DNA of 64,000 nucleotides from Streptomyces sp. NBS 14/10 (GTDB lineage Bacteria; Actinomycetota; Actinomycetes; Streptomycetales; Streptomycetaceae): positions 124,001 through 188,000 of the forward strand of contig NZ_NCSM01000010.1 of the NCBI RefSeq assembly GCF_002224125.1, written 5' to 3'. Shown here piece after piece: positions 35,737 to 44,439 of the stretch. The notes under the pieces are model-generated. The model saw only the letters and a list, made by a program, of their open reading frames with translations, searched no databases and was not told where the DNA came from. Position 1 is the stretch's first letter. Each line of letters opens with the position of its first letter. A program made the translations under genes and the position numbers.

Positions 35737-36690
35737 GTGAGCGACGTCCGCAACGTGATCATCATCGGTTCCGGGCCTGCGGGCTATACGGCCGCGCTCT
35801 ACACCGCCCGGGCTTCCTTGAAGCCGCTGGTCTTCGAAGGCTCCGTGACCGCCGGTGGTGCCCTGATGAACACCACCGATGTGGAGAACTTCCCCGGCTT
35901 CCGTGACGGGATCATGGGCCCCGACCTGATGGACAACATGCGGGCCCAGGCGGAGCGCTTCGGCGCCGAGCTGGTCCCGGACGATGTTGTCTCGGTCGAC
36001 CTCACCGAGGACATCAAGACCGTCACCGACTCCGCCGGTACGGTCCACCGGGCCAAGACGGTCATCGTCACCACCGGCTCGCAGCACCGCAAGCTGGGCC
36101 TGGCCCATGAGGACGAGCTCTCCGGTCGTGGCGTCTCCTGGTGTGCCACCTGTGACGGGTTCTTCTTCAAGGACCAGGACATCGCCGTCATCGGTGGTGG
36201 CGACACCGCGATGGAGGAAGCGACCTTCCTCTCCCGCTTCGCCAAGTCGGTCACCGTGGTCCACCGCCGTGACACGTTGCGGGCCAGCAAGGCGATGCAG
36301 GAGCGCGCCTTCGCCGACCCCAAGATCTCCTTCATCTGGGACAGCGAGGTCACCGAGATCCGCGGGGACAACAAGCTCTCCGGGCTGACCCTGCGGGACG
36401 TCAAGACCGGCGAGACCTCCGAGCTGCCGGTCACCGGTCTGTTCATCGCCATCGGTCACGACCCGCGCACCGAGCTCTTCAAGGGCCAGCTCGACCTGGA
36501 CGACGAGGGTTACCTGAAGGCCGCGTCGCCCTCGACCCGGACCAACCTGCCCGGTGTCTTCGCCGCGGGCGATGTCGTGGACCACACCTACCGTCAGGCG
36601 ATCACCGCGGCCGGCACAGGCTGCTCCGCCGCACTCGATGCCGAGCGGTACCTCGCCGCTCTCGCCGATGGCGCGAACGCCACCGCCTGA
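35737..36690 (+). CDS. trxB: Thioredoxin reductase
   Basis: The 317-residue protein has an FAD site [20 protein letters not shown], the redox motif WCATCDG (Cys136 and Cys139), an NADPH site [13 protein letters not shown] and a C-terminal FAD motif [24 protein letters not shown]. It transfers electrons from NADPH to thioredoxin. The GTG at 35737 is chosen by alignment with the FAD motif; the longer in-frame start overlaps the promoter. trxA follows 45 bases later, and a SigR-type promoter precedes it. Confidence 0.96.
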   Translation: MSDVRNVIIIGSGPAGYTAALYTARASLKPLVFEGSVTAGGALMNTTDVENFPGFRDGIMGPDLMDNMRAQAERFGAELVPDDVVSVDLTEDIKTVTDSAGTVHRAKTVIVTTGSQHRKLGLAHEDELSGRGVSWCATCDGFFFKDQDIAVIGGGDTAMEEATFLSRFAKSVTVVHRRDTLRASKAMQERAFADPKISFIWDSEVTEIRGDNKLSGLTLRDVKTGETSELPVTGLFIAIGHDPRTELFKGQLDLDDEGYLKAASPSTRTNLPGVFAAGDVVDHTYRQAITAAGTGCSAALDAERYLAALADGANATA

Positions 36691-36735
36691 CCCCACCTAC
36701 CCCCCTCTGCACCAAATCGATAAAGGAGATGAACC

Positions 36736-37065
36736 ATGGCCGGTGCCACGGTGACCGTCACAGACGCCGACTTCGAGGAGACCGTCCTCAAGAGCGACAA
36801 GCCCGTGCTCGTCGACTTCTGGGCCGCGTGGTGCGGTCCGTGCCGCCAGATCGCTCCGTCTCTGGAGGCCATCGCGGCTGAGCACGGCGACAAGATCATC
36901 ATCGCCAAGCTCAACATCGACGAGAACCCGGCGACCGCCGCGAAGTACGGTGTGATGTCGATCCCGACGCTGAACGTCTACCAGGGCGGCGAGGTCGCCA
37001 AGACCATCGTCGGCGCCAAGCCCAAGGCCGCCATCGAGCGCGACCTGGCCGACTTCATCGGCTGA
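36736..37065 (+). CDS. trxA: Thioredoxin
   Basis: The 109-residue protein has the classic motif FWAAWCGPCRQIAPSLE (Cys33 and Cys36) and the cis-proline loop GVMSIPTLNVYQGGE. It is the main disulfide reductant, recycled by TrxB. aaaggag lies upstream of the ATG. It is the last gene of the sigM-to-trxA block and is followed by a strong hairpin directly abutting a parS site. Confidence 0.97.
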   Translation: MAGATVTVTDADFEETVLKSDKPVLVDFWAAWCGPCRQIAPSLEAIAAEHGDKIIIAKLNIDENPATAAKYGVMSIPTLNVYQGGEVAKTIVGAKPKAAIERDLADFIG

Positions 37066-37088
37066 CCCCATCAGCCATCGCTCCACCA

Positions 37089-37122
37089 CGAAGGGGCTGC
37101 CCCGCTTGGGGCAGCCCCTTCG
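37089..37122 (+). terminator. Terminator after trxA
   Basis: Perfect 15-base arms, cgaaggggctgcccc (37089-37103) and ggggcagccccttcg (37108-37122), enclose a 4-base loop 24 bases after trxA. The parS site begins one base after the hairpin. Confidence 0.92.
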
Positions 37123-37123
37123 T

Positions 37124-37137
37124 GTTTCACGTGAAAC
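37124..37137. other. parS centromere site after trxA
   Basis: Perfect gtttcacgtgaaac in the gap between convergent trxA and the GNAT gene, right after the trxA terminator. Confidence 0.95.
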
Positions 37138-37172
37138 CACGGCCCGTACGCACCGGCCTCGTACGCACGGCC

Positions 37173-37790
37173 CTACAGCGGCCGGAGCGCCGGCTCCTTC
37201 TGAACCGCACCGAGCAGCCGGTCGAGCGCCAGCTCGACGTCCTCCTTCCAGGAGATCGTCGTCCGCAGCTCCAGCCTCAACCGCGGATACCGCGGATGCG
37301 GCCGCACCGTCTTGAAGCCCACGGCGAGCAAATGGTCCGCGGGCAGCACGCAGGCCGGTTCCTTCCAGGTGGCGTCCCCGAAGGCCTCGATCGCCTTGAA
37401 CCCGCGCCGTATCAGATCCTTGGCCACCGTCTGCACCATCACTCGGCCCAGCCCCTGCCCCTGGTACCCGGGCATCAGCCAGGCCGTCATCAGCTGCACG
37501 GCGTCCGCCGCGACGGGGCTCGTCGGAAAGGCCGTGGATCGCGGCACATACGCCGGGGGCGCGTAGAGCACAAAGCCCACCGGCACATCGTCCACATAGA
37601 CCACCCGGCCGCAGGAGCCCCACTCCAGCAGAACAGCCGAGATCCAGGCTTCCTTCTCCAGCTCCGGATGTCCGGCCCTTACCGCGGCTTCGCCGCTGAC
37701 CGGGTCGAGCTCCCAGAAGACACAGGCGCGACAGCGCTTGGGGATGTCCGGGAGGTTGTCCAGTGTGAGCGGTACGAGCCGACGCCCCAT
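37173..37790 (-). CDS. GNAT-family N-acetyltransferase
   Basis: The 205-residue protein has the acetyl-CoA motif MTAWLMPGYQGQGLGRVMVQTVAKDLIRRGFKAIEAFG, followed by CVLPADHLLAVGFKTVRPHPRYPRLRLEL. The N-terminal CRACVFWELD is a conserved Cys-x-x-Cys in this Streptomyces lineage. The substrate is unknown. It lies between trxA and parB, in the place where mycobacteria have cwlM, but it is not an amidase. It has no clear Shine-Dalgarno sequence close to the ATG. Confidence 0.82.
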   Translation of the reverse strand: MGRRLVPLTLDNLPDIPKRCRACVFWELDPVSGEAAVRAGHPELEKEAWISAVLLEWGSCGRVVYVDDVPVGFVLYAPPAYVPRSTAFPTSPVAADAVQLMTAWLMPGYQGQGLGRVMVQTVAKDLIRRGFKAIEAFGDATWKEPACVLPADHLLAVGFKTVRPHPRYPRLRLELRTTISWKEDVELALDRLLGAVQKEPALRPL

Positions 37791-38098
37791 GAAGCCAGTC
37801 CCTCACTTCCGTCGCCGGCCGCGCTCCGAGCGGCCGCCAGCGCACTACGCCCCCTGAGCAGACTGCCGACGAATCCGCCGACGGCCCCCAGGCCCAATCC
37901 CGTTGCCAGCAGCCCCGTGCGACTCACCGATCGCACGGCCTTGCCCTCCGCATAAGACGCCTCCACATGGATCCGCCCTACCTGATCGCATCGTATCCGT
38001 GCCGAGATTGCACCGATACCGCCCTGGAGCAAAGAGCGGGTCGTGTTCCGACCATGCCGGAATACGACCCGCCCCGCTCTGCCCGTAAGACCGGTGTC

Positions 38099-39229
38099 CT
38101 ACTCTTCGTCTTCCGTTGCTTCCGAGAGCCGCTGCTCCAGAACCGGCCCCTCGCCCGGGGCGAGCGTGCCGAGGATGCGCTCCAGATCGTCCATCGAGGC
38201 GAACTCGACGACGATCTTTCCCTTCTTCTGACCGAGGTCCACCTTCACCCGGGTCTCAAAGCGGTCGGAGAGCCTGGAGGCGAGATCCGTGAGCGCGGGG
38301 GAGATCTTCGTGCCCGCGCGCGGCCCCTTCGTCTTCGTCTTGTTCCCCGACCGTGAGCCCATCAGGGTCACGATCTCTTCGACCGACCGCACCGAGAGCC
38401 CTTCGGCGACGATCCGATACGCCAGCCGGTCCTGCTCCTCCGGGTCATCGACACCGAGCAACGCACGAGCGTGGCCCGCGGAGAGCACGCCCGCCGCGAC
38501 CCGGCTCTGCACCTTGGGAGACAGCTTCAGCAGCCGAAGCGTATTGGAGACCTGGGGGCGGGAACGCCCGATACGGTCCGCCAGCTCGTCATGCGTGCAG
38601 TCGAAGTCCTTCAGCAGCTGGTCGTAGGCGAACGCCTCTTCCAAGGGGTTGAGCTGTGCGCGATGCAGATTCTCCAGCAGCGCGTCCAGCAGAAGCTTCT
38701 CGTCCTCGGTCGCCCTGACGATCGCCGGAATCTTCTCCAGCCCCGCCTCCCGGCAGGCCCGCCAGCGGCGCTCGCCCATGATGAGCTCATAGCGCTCGGG
38801 AGCCAACTGCCTGACGACGATGGGCTGGAGAAGCCCGACCTCCTGGATCGAGGTGACCAGCTCGGCAAGAGCATCCTCGTCGAACACCTCACGCGGCTGC
38901 CGCGGATTGGGGGTGATGAAGTCCAGCGGCAGCTCGGCGAAGTGTGCTCCGGCCACCTCCTCCACGACGGGCGGCAGGACTTCCTCCTGCTGCTGTTGCG
39001 GCACGGCTTCCGTCTCCGGTGGAAGGCCATGGGACGGCAGCGAGGTCACCTTGGCCGCCGCCACGCCACGCTCCTGGGTCAGCACCGGGACCGCCGACGG
39101 CGAGGTGGAGACCGCCGTCGCCGTGACCGGTCCCGCCGCCTGCGCGGGCCCGGAGCCATCCGTCCCCTTCGGCGCGGGAGGGATCAGAGCCCCGAGCCCA
39201 CGGCCCAGTCCTCTGCGTCGCTCACTCAC
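38099..39229 (-). CDS. parB: Chromosome partitioning protein ParB
   Basis: The 376-residue protein begins [11 protein letters not shown], the ParA-stimulating N-terminus. It carries [32 protein letters not shown] and [12 protein letters not shown] (the CTP-binding box), then a helix-turn-helix with [22 protein letters not shown], and a dimerisation C-terminus. It binds the parS sites in this window, slides on DNA with CTP and organises the origin during sporulation. A Pro/Ala-rich stretch after the N-terminus is low complexity. The GTG start overlaps the parA stop (gtga), so the two are translationally coupled. Confidence 0.95.
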   Translation of the reverse strand: MSERRRGLGRGLGALIPPAPKGTDGSGPAQAAGPVTATAVSTSPSAVPVLTQERGVAAAKVTSLPSHGLPPETEAVPQQQQEEVLPPVVEEVAGAHFAELPLDFITPNPRQPREVFDEDALAELVTSIQEVGLLQPIVVRQLAPERYELIMGERRWRACREAGLEKIPAIVRATEDEKLLLDALLENLHRAQLNPLEEAFAYDQLLKDFDCTHDELADRIGRSRPQVSNTLRLLKLSPKVQSRVAAGVLSAGHARALLGVDDPEEQDRLAYRIVAEGLSVRSVEEIVTLMGSRSGNKTKTKGPRAGTKISPALTDLASRLSDRFETRVKVDLGQKKGKIVVEFASMDDLERILGTLAPGEGPVLEQRLSEATEDEE

Positions 39230-40314
39230 TGAATCCCCTCCTGCATGCTGCCGTGCTGGTCGTGCGGGCTGATCTCTGGGACGGTATGTGCCCGCTGGGC
39301 GTCATAGTGGACGTTGGCCCCTCTGAGCGCGATCTCTCGGGCCGCTTCCAGATAGGACAGCGCTCCGCTGGACCCCGGGTCGTAGGTGAGGACTGTCTGC
39401 CCATAGCTGGGAGCCTCGGAGATGCGCACCGATCTGGGGATGCTCGTCCGCAGCACCTCATGACCGAAGTGGCTGCGGACCTCATCGGCGACCTGCGACG
39501 CCAGCCGGGTCCGGCCGTCGTACATCGTGAGCAGGATCGTCGAGACATGGAGCTTGGGGTTGAGATGCCCCCGCACCAGGTCGACATTGCGCAGCAGCTG
39601 CCCCAGCCCCTCCAGTGCGTAGTACTCGCACTGGATCGGGATCAGGACCTCGGCTCCGGCGACGAGCGCGTTGACCGTCAGCAGGCCCAGCGACGGGGGG
39701 CAGTCGATGAGGATGTAGTCCAGTGGCTGCTCATAGGCCAGGATGGCCCGCTCCAGCCGGCTCTCCCGCGCCACGAGCGAGACCAGTTCGATCTCCGCAC
39801 CTGCCAGATCGATCGTGGCCGGGGCGCAGAACAGCCCCTCCACATCGGGAACGGGCTGCACCACATCGGACAGGGGCTTGCTGTCCACCAGCACGTCATA
39901 GATCGACGGCACCTCGGCGTGGTGATCGATCCCCAGCGCCGTCGAGGCATTGCCCTGCGGATCGAGGTCGATGACCAGCACCCGGCCGCCGTGGAGGGCC
40001 AGCGAAGCGGCCAGATTGACCGTGGTGGTGGTCTTGCCGACCCCGCCCTTCTGATTGGCGACCACGATCACCCGGGTCTGTTCCGGCCTGGGCAGTCCCT
40101 CGCCCGCGCGACCCAGGGCTTGGACCGCCAGTTCGGCGGCACGACCAATGGGGGTGTCGTCCATCGGGGGCGGTGTTTCACGTGAAACATCCTCCCCCAC
40201 CGATTCAGTACGGGGGCCGGGGACCGGATCGGTCATCGGCCCCGCGATGTTGGCGTCGGACCGCAAGGATTCACTCTCCTCGACATCAGGCTCGCGATGA
40301 ACAGAGCCTGCCAT
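39226..40314 (-). CDS. parA: Chromosome partitioning ATPase ParA
   Basis: The 362-residue protein has the deviant Walker [15 protein letters not shown] (residues 89-95 onward), Walker A' [17 protein letters not shown] and Walker [20 protein letters not shown]. It forms ATP-dependent dimers on the nucleoid and positions ParB-parS complexes. About 80 residues precede the ATPase fold; VSRET at 43-47 is encoded by a parS site. The true start is uncertain: ATG at 40312-40314 is used, while an ATG 78 bases downstream is also possible, and one upstream overlaps another parS site. It is co-transcribed with parB. Confidence 0.92.
   Translation of the reverse strand: MAGSVHREPDVEESESLRSDANIAGPMTDPVPGPRTESVGEDVSRETPPPMDDTPIGRAAELAVQALGRAGEGLPRPEQTRVIVVANQKGGVGKTTTTVNLAASLALHGGRVLVIDLDPQGNASTALGIDHHAEVPSIYDVLVDSKPLSDVVQPVPDVEGLFCAPATIDLAGAEIELVSLVARESRLERAILAYEQPLDYILIDCPPSLGLLTVNALVAGAEVLIPIQCEYYALEGLGQLLRNVDLVRGHLNPKLHVSTILLTMYDGRTRLASQVADEVRSHFGHEVLRTSIPRSVRISEAPSYGQTVLTYDPGSSGALSYLEAAREIALRGANVHYDAQRAHTVPEISPHDQHGSMQEGIQ
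40175..40188. other. parS centromere site within parA
   Basis: Perfect gtttcacgtgaaac in the 5' part of parA, read in frame as Val-Ser-Arg-Glu-Thr. Confidence 0.95.
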
Positions 40315-40442
40315 GCTTTTGGGGTTGTGAACCAGCGAGGCCCGTTCTCCTGTGGATGAATCCACATCCCGTCGGGGCCGACGGTCGCGCGGCAGTGCGG
40401 CCGCGCGCCCACGACTGATGATTCCATGCAACAAGGAGCGAC

Positions 40443-40456
40443 GTTTCACGTGAAAC
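40443..40456. other. parS centromere site upstream of parA
   Basis: Perfect gtttcacgtgaaac in the rsmG-parA gap, about 130 bases before the preferred parA start. ParB bound here could influence the parAB promoter. Confidence 0.95.
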
Positions 40457-40591
40457 ACGATGCACGGACAGCCTCACCGATTCGTCACGACACTCCGCTA
40501 TGCGTAGTTTTGGAAGCTTGTATGGAGTAGCCGAGCCCGCCCTATGGAGCAATGCCGGCTCCAGGGAAGATCCTGGACGGGCCTCGGCCCC

Positions 40592-41305
40592 TCAGCGGCG
40601 GCGCCGGGGACCCTTGCGGGCTGCCTTGGCGCGCTTGGCGGCGAAACGCACACCGCCGGGGCTCTCCCCGACCTCGACCCGCACCACGGTGGAGAGTGGA
40701 TCGACGATCCCCTCCCCGACATGGAGGACCGAGGTCCCGACCACCCCGAGCTTGCTCAGCGCGGCGCGGGCGTGCTTCAGCTCCTCCTCCGCCGTGTCCC
40801 CCTTGAGCAGCAGCATCTCTCCGTACGGGCGCAGCAGCGGAACCCCCCAGCCGGCCAGCCGGTCCAGCGGGGCCACGGCGCGCGCCGTCACCACATGCAT
40901 CGGGGGCAGCTTCCCCAGGACCTCCTCGGCCCGGCCCCGCACCACCGTCACATGCTCAAGGCCCAGCAGCTCGACCACTTCCTGGAGGAAGTTCGTACGG
41001 CGCAGCAGCGGCTCCAGCAGCGTGATCCGCAGATCCGGGCGGGTCAGGGCCAGCGGGATACCGGGCAGACCGGCCCCCGAGCCCACATCGCATACGGTGA
41101 CGCCCTCGGGCACCACCTCGGAGAGCACCGCGCAGTTCAGCAGATGGCGCTCCCACAGCCGCGGCACCTCGCGAGGCCCGATCAGACCGCGGGTCACCCC
41201 GACGTCGGCGAGCAGTTCGGCGTACCGGACGGCCTCCAAGAAGCGCTCACCGAATACCTCCCGCGCCTCCTCGGGAGCCGGGGGGAGCTCCGCTGCTTCC
41301 GTCAC
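40592..41305 (-). CDS. rsmG: 16S rRNA (guanine527-N7)-methyltransferase RsmG (GidB)
   Basis: The 237-residue protein has the SAM-binding motif VCDVGSGAGLPGIPLALTRPDLRITLLEP followed by NFLQEVVELLGLEHVTVVRGRAEE and VTARAVAPLDRLAGW. It methylates G527 of 16S rRNA; loss confers low-level streptomycin resistance in related bacteria. A basic tail of about 15 residues is extra. It lies between parA and jag as in other actinobacteria, but a hairpin separates it from jag. Confidence 0.95.
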   Translation of the reverse strand: MTEAAELPPAPEEAREVFGERFLEAVRYAELLADVGVTRGLIGPREVPRLWERHLLNCAVLSEVVPEGVTVCDVGSGAGLPGIPLALTRPDLRITLLEPLLRRTNFLQEVVELLGLEHVTVVRGRAEEVLGKLPPMHVVTARAVAPLDRLAGWGVPLLRPYGEMLLLKGDTAEEELKHARAALSKLGVVGTSVLHVGEGIVDPLSTVVRVEVGESPGGVRFAAKRAKAARKGPRRRR

Positions 41306-41386
41306 GGGGACCGTCCTTCCATACCGAACACTGTGGTGAACGCTGATGCTGCGAGGGCTGACAGCTGATGCAAGGCTGACAAGATT

Positions 41387-41414
41387 CGGCCCCGTCTGCG
41401 AGCAGACGGGGCCG
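41387..41414 (-). terminator. Hairpin terminator after jag
   Basis: The arms cggccccgtctgc (41387-41399) and gcagacggggccg (41402-41414) are perfectly complementary and lie 25 bases downstream of jag on the minus strand. They likely end the rpmH-rnpA-yidD-yidC-jag transcript. Confidence 0.8.
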
Positions 41415-41438
41415 TGTGGATCATGAGGCTGGACCGGT

Positions 41439-41948
41439 TCAGACCGGAAGCACGACCACGCGACGCTGGGGCTCCTCGCCCTCCGATTCGCTGCGCAGTC
41501 CGGCGGCGGCCACCGCGTCGTGCACGACCTTCCGCTCGAACGGCGTCATCGGCTTCAGCTTCACCGGCTCACCGGTGCCCTTGGCCTCCTCCGCGGCCTT
41601 GGTGCCCAGCTCGGTGAGCTCGGCGCGCTTACGGGCCCGGTACCCGGCGATGTCGAGCATCAGCCGACTGCGATCGCCGGTCTCCCGGTGCACCGCGAGC
41701 CGGGTCAGCTCCTGGAGCGCCTCCAGCACCTCACCGTCCCGGCCCACCAGCTTCTGCAGGTCACGACTGGTCGAATCACTGATGATCGACACCGCGGCAC
41801 GGTCGGCCTCGACGTCCATGTCGATGTCACCGTCGAGGTCCGCGATGTCCAGCAGCCCCTCGAGGTAGTCGGCCGCGATCTCCCCCTCCTGCTCGAGGCG
41901 GGTCAGGGTGTCGACACCCTCGGCAGCCGGGGTGGTGCCTTCCGTCAC
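41439..41948 (-). CDS. jag: Jag/KhpB-like RNA-binding protein (KH + R3H)
   Basis: The 169-residue protein has a KH domain (DIDMDVEADRAAVSIISDSTSRDLQKLVGRDGEVLEALQELTRLAVHRET) and an R3H domain (LMLDIAGYRARKRAELTELGTKAAEEAKGTGEPVKLKPMTPFERKVVHDAVAAAGLRSESEGEEPQRRVVV). This pair binds RNA and, with KhpA, affects cell-wall growth in Gram-positive bacteria. It lies 14 bases after yidC in the same transcript. The N-terminal Jag domain of firmicutes is absent. Confidence 0.92.
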   Translation of the reverse strand: MTEGTTPAAEGVDTLTRLEQEGEIAADYLEGLLDIADLDGDIDMDVEADRAAVSIISDSTSRDLQKLVGRDGEVLEALQELTRLAVHRETGDRSRLMLDIAGYRARKRAELTELGTKAAEEAKGTGEPVKLKPMTPFERKVVHDAVAAAGLRSESEGEEPQRRVVVLPV

Positions 41949-41962
41949 GGATGGACTCCTTC

Positions 41963-43120
41963 TTACTTCTTGGACGGGTGCTTGGGGCGCTGCTGGCCCT
42001 TGCGCTGCCCGGACTTGGCGGTGCGGGAGGAGCCGGAAGCCGAGCCGCCGGCCGGCTTACCGCCCTGCGTGCCCTTCTTCTGGGCCACGCTGGGCTGCTG
42101 CTTCTCCGAGCCCGACTCCTCCGAGTCGGACTTGTCCAGCGAGGTCTTGGCGACCTGCGGCTGGGACTGCGCCCTGGCGTGGCCCGTGGCGCCCGACTGC
42201 CGCCGCGACTTGCTCTGCCGCTTGGGCTGCTGCCGGTTCGCGCGAGCCGTCTCGGCCGCCTGCTTGGCCTCGACCTCGGCCGGCTCTTCCTTGATCTTCC
42301 CCTTCGCCAGCAGCCGCTCCTGGCGAGCCTTGTAGGCGACGCTGCCGGGGGTCGGGTTGCGGCGGATGACGAACATCTGCTGACCCATGGTCCACACGTT
42401 GGTGGTCAGCCAATAGACGAGGACACCGACGGGGAAGTTGATACCGAAGACGGCGAACATGACCGGGAAGACGTACATCAGCATCTTCTGCTGCTGCATG
42501 AACGGCGTCTTCACCGTCAGGTCGACGTTCTTGGTCATCAGCTGGCGCTGGGTGAAGAACTGCGACGCCGACATCAGGACGATCATGATGACCGTCACGA
42601 CCCGGACATCCGTCAGCGAGGCGCCGAGGGACTCGACCTTCGAGGCGGACGACATGAACTTCACGGACAGCGGGGCGCCGAAAATATGCGCCTGACGGGC
42701 GCTGTCCAGCAGCGACTGGTCGATGAAACCGACCGTGCGGTTGTTCGCGATGTGGTTCAGGACCTGGTACAGCGAGATGAAGAACGGTGACTGCGCCAGA
42801 ATCGGGAGACAGCTCGAGAGCGGGTTGGTGCCCGTCTCCTTGTAGAGCTTCATCATCTCTTCGGACTGGCGCTGCCGATCGCTCTTGTAGCGCTCCTGGA
42901 TCGCCTTCATCTTCGGCTGGAGCGCCTGCATGTTCCGTGTCGCCTTGATCTGCTTCACGAAGAGCGGGATCAGGCAGATACGGATCAGTACCACCAGCGA
43001 AACGATGGACAGACCCCACGCCCAGCCACTGTCCTTGTCGAAGACGAGGCTGTAGAACGCGTGGAACTGGACGATGATCCAGGAAACTACGTCATAAAGA
43101 GGACCGAGGATCGTGTCCAC
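41963..43120 (-). CDS. yidC: Membrane protein insertase YidC
   Basis: The 385-residue protein has five transmembrane helices in the YidC/Oxa1 fold, with the conserved Arg in [47 protein letters not shown] and [22 protein letters not shown]. It inserts membrane proteins with or without the Sec translocon. A basic, Gln/Ser/Lys-rich C-terminal tail of about 110 residues is long and may contact the ribosome. The GTG start is at 43118-43120, 3 bases after yidD. Confidence 0.95.
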   Translation of the reverse strand: MDTILGPLYDVVSWIIVQFHAFYSLVFDKDSGWAWGLSIVSLVVLIRICLIPLFVKQIKATRNMQALQPKMKAIQERYKSDRQRQSEEMMKLYKETGTNPLSSCLPILAQSPFFISLYQVLNHIANNRTVGFIDQSLLDSARQAHIFGAPLSVKFMSSASKVESLGASLTDVRVVTVIMIVLMSASQFFTQRQLMTKNVDLTVKTPFMQQQKMLMYVFPVMFAVFGINFPVGVLVYWLTTNVWTMGQQMFVIRRNPTPGSVAYKARQERLLAKGKIKEEPAEVEAKQAAETARANRQQPKRQSKSRRQSGATGHARAQSQPQVAKTSLDKSDSEESGSEKQQPSVAQKKGTQGGKPAGGSASGSSRTAKSGQRKGQQRPKHPSKK

Positions 43121-43123
43121 GAA

Positions 43124-43441
43124 TCAGGCTCCTTGGGCGTTGGGCTGGGTCTCGGGCTGTGGGGCAGGCTCCCCGGCGGAGTGCCCGCCGAGGCGGTTGC
43201 GCAGCCGCTGGTGCCAGACCGGGCGCTTCCGGGGAGGAACGTGGTCGACGCCACCGAGCGACCACGGGTTGCAGCGCAGGATGCGCCACGCCGTCAGCGC
43301 CGTGCCTTTCACCGCGCCGTGCCGGTCAATGGCCGTGTAGCCGTAGTGTGAGCACGACGGGTAGTACTTGCAGACCGGTCCCAGCATCGGGCTGATGGTC
43401 CACTGGTACAGCTTGATCAACCACAGCAGCGGGTACTTCAT
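43124..43441 (-). CDS. yidD: Membrane protein insertion efficiency factor YidD
   Basis: The 105-residue protein has the YidD block [62 protein letters not shown] with its conserved three cysteines. It aids YidC in membrane protein insertion. It overlaps the rnpA stop by four bases (atga) and precedes yidC directly, so all are translationally linked. The Pro/Gln-rich tail is variable. Confidence 0.95.
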   Translation of the reverse strand: MKYPLLWLIKLYQWTISPMLGPVCKYYPSCSHYGYTAIDRHGAVKGTALTAWRILRCNPWSLGGVDHVPPRKRPVWHQRLRNRLGGHSAGEPAPQPETQPNAQGA

Positions 43442-43821
43442 CGCGGCACCCCTCCCAGTAGCCGCCGCACTGCGGTGTCGAGGTCACGGGCCAGCTGGTC
43501 GTGGCCCGCTTCGCCCGCACCGGGCAGCGCCCGTACGACCACAAGGCTACCTGCGGGAAAAAGTTCGAGGCGGTCGCGCATGAGATGGCGCAGCCTCCGC
43601 TTCACCAGGTTGCGTACGACGGCACCGCCGACCGCCTTGCTTACGACGAAACCCGCACGCGCAGGGGGAGCACTCTCCCCAGGTGCGTGCGGGTCCGTTT
43701 CACCGCTGGCAAGGCCGCTGCGATAGTGCACGACGAGGAGTGGGCGTCCGGCCCGGCGCCCTCGGCGTACCGCGGCTGCAAAGTCCTCGCGCCGCCTCAG
43801 CCGTTTTTCGGTAGGCAGCAC
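43438..43821 (-). CDS. rnpA: Ribonuclease P protein component
   Basis: The 127-residue basic protein has the RnpA signature [28 protein letters not shown] and VVRALPGAG. It helps the RNase P RNA mature tRNA 5' ends. The GTG start at 43819-43821 lies 24 bases after rpmH. The proline/glycine-rich insertion after residue 40 is common in actinobacterial RnpA. Confidence 0.95.
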   Translation of the reverse strand: MLPTEKRLRRREDFAAAVRRGRRAGRPLLVVHYRSGLASGETDPHAPGESAPPARAGFVVSKAVGGAVVRNLVKRRLRHLMRDRLELFPAGSLVVVRALPGAGEAGHDQLARDLDTAVRRLLGGVPR

Positions 43822-43845
43822 GTCATGGACCTTGGGTCAGGCTGC

Positions 43846-43983
43846 TCAGGCCGACAGACGGGCGCGACCCTTGCTACGGCGGGACGCGAGAATCGCGCGG
43901 CCGGCACGGGTACGCATACGCAGCCGGAAGCCGTGGGTCTTCGCGCGGCGGCGGTTGTTCGGCTGGAAGGTGCGCTTGCTCAC
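43846..43983 (-). CDS. rpmH: 50S ribosomal protein L34
   Basis: The 45-residue protein reads [19 protein letters not shown], then [24 protein letters not shown], the universal L34 pattern. It starts with GTG at 43981-43983. It is the first gene of the leftward rpmH-rnpA-yidD-yidC-jag operon, divergent from dnaA. Confidence 0.97.
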   Translation of the reverse strand: MSKRTFQPNNRRRAKTHGFRLRMRTRAGRAILASRRSKGRARLSA

Positions 43984-44159
43984 TCGGGGGCTCCAGAAAT
44001 GAATCGGGTGGTGGCGGGACATCGCCTGGCTGTCACCGTGCGCCCACGAGTAGCTCGCAATACGCCCGAGTGCACCGCTTCATAATCGCCGGACCTGAGG
44101 TCCGCGACCCTTGCCCATCGGAGGCAGGCGGCAGCAGCCATCGACAACTCGACCTGGTT

Positions 44160-44189
44160 ACGGTACGCGCGATTACGCCATCCGGTCAA
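44160..44189 (-). promoter_or_regulatory. rpmH promoter
   Basis: On the minus strand, TTGACC (44189-44184), an 18-base spacer, and TACCGT (44165-44160) form a vegetative-type promoter. It gives an rpmH leader of about 170 bases. It mirrors the dnaA promoter in spacing and -10 box. Confidence 0.7.
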
Positions 44190-44301
44190 ACCGGCGCCGC
44201 CCGGTGGCGCGGCCGGGTGGCGCCCCGCGAAAACGCGGACGCCCTTGTGCCCGGGGCAAGGGAACGCGGGGCGACATCGCATGGCACATTTGTACACACC
44301 C

Positions 44302-44310
44302 TGTGGACAA
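44302..44310 (-). promoter_or_regulatory. DnaA box at the dnaA promoter
   Basis: tgtggacaa, the exact complement of the Streptomyces DnaA box ttgtccaca, ends five bases before the dnaA -35 box, so DnaA can autorepress. Confidence 0.85.
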
Positions 44311-44314
44311 CGAC

Positions 44315-44344
44315 TTGAACCGCACACCCCGGCCTGACTACCGT
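44315..44344 (+). promoter_or_regulatory. dnaA promoter
   Basis: TTGAAC (44315-44320), an 18-base spacer and TACCGT (44339-44344) make a vegetative-type promoter about 95 bases before the dnaA GTG. A DnaA box precedes it directly. Confidence 0.75.
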
Positions 44345-44439
44345 GGCTGGGCTCCGGTTCCTTCCCGCCCGTCCCGAGAACCGCATATTCGTGGGACCTG
44401 TCGGCGTCCCCCCACCCAGCGAGTGAGAGAGCGTGCCCT

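Noticed and set aside
37679..38032. Minus-strand frame of 117 codons between GNAT and parB
   Set aside because: It overlaps the GNAT gene, has a weak ribosome binding site and no known family. Its short hydrophobic segment LLATGLGLGAVGGFVGSLL could still belong to a small real gene, but support is insufficient.
44083..44104. Palindrome cggacct-g-aggtccg near rpmH
   Set aside because: Arms are only seven bases and it lies within the rpmH leader without a known partner; too little to call an operator.
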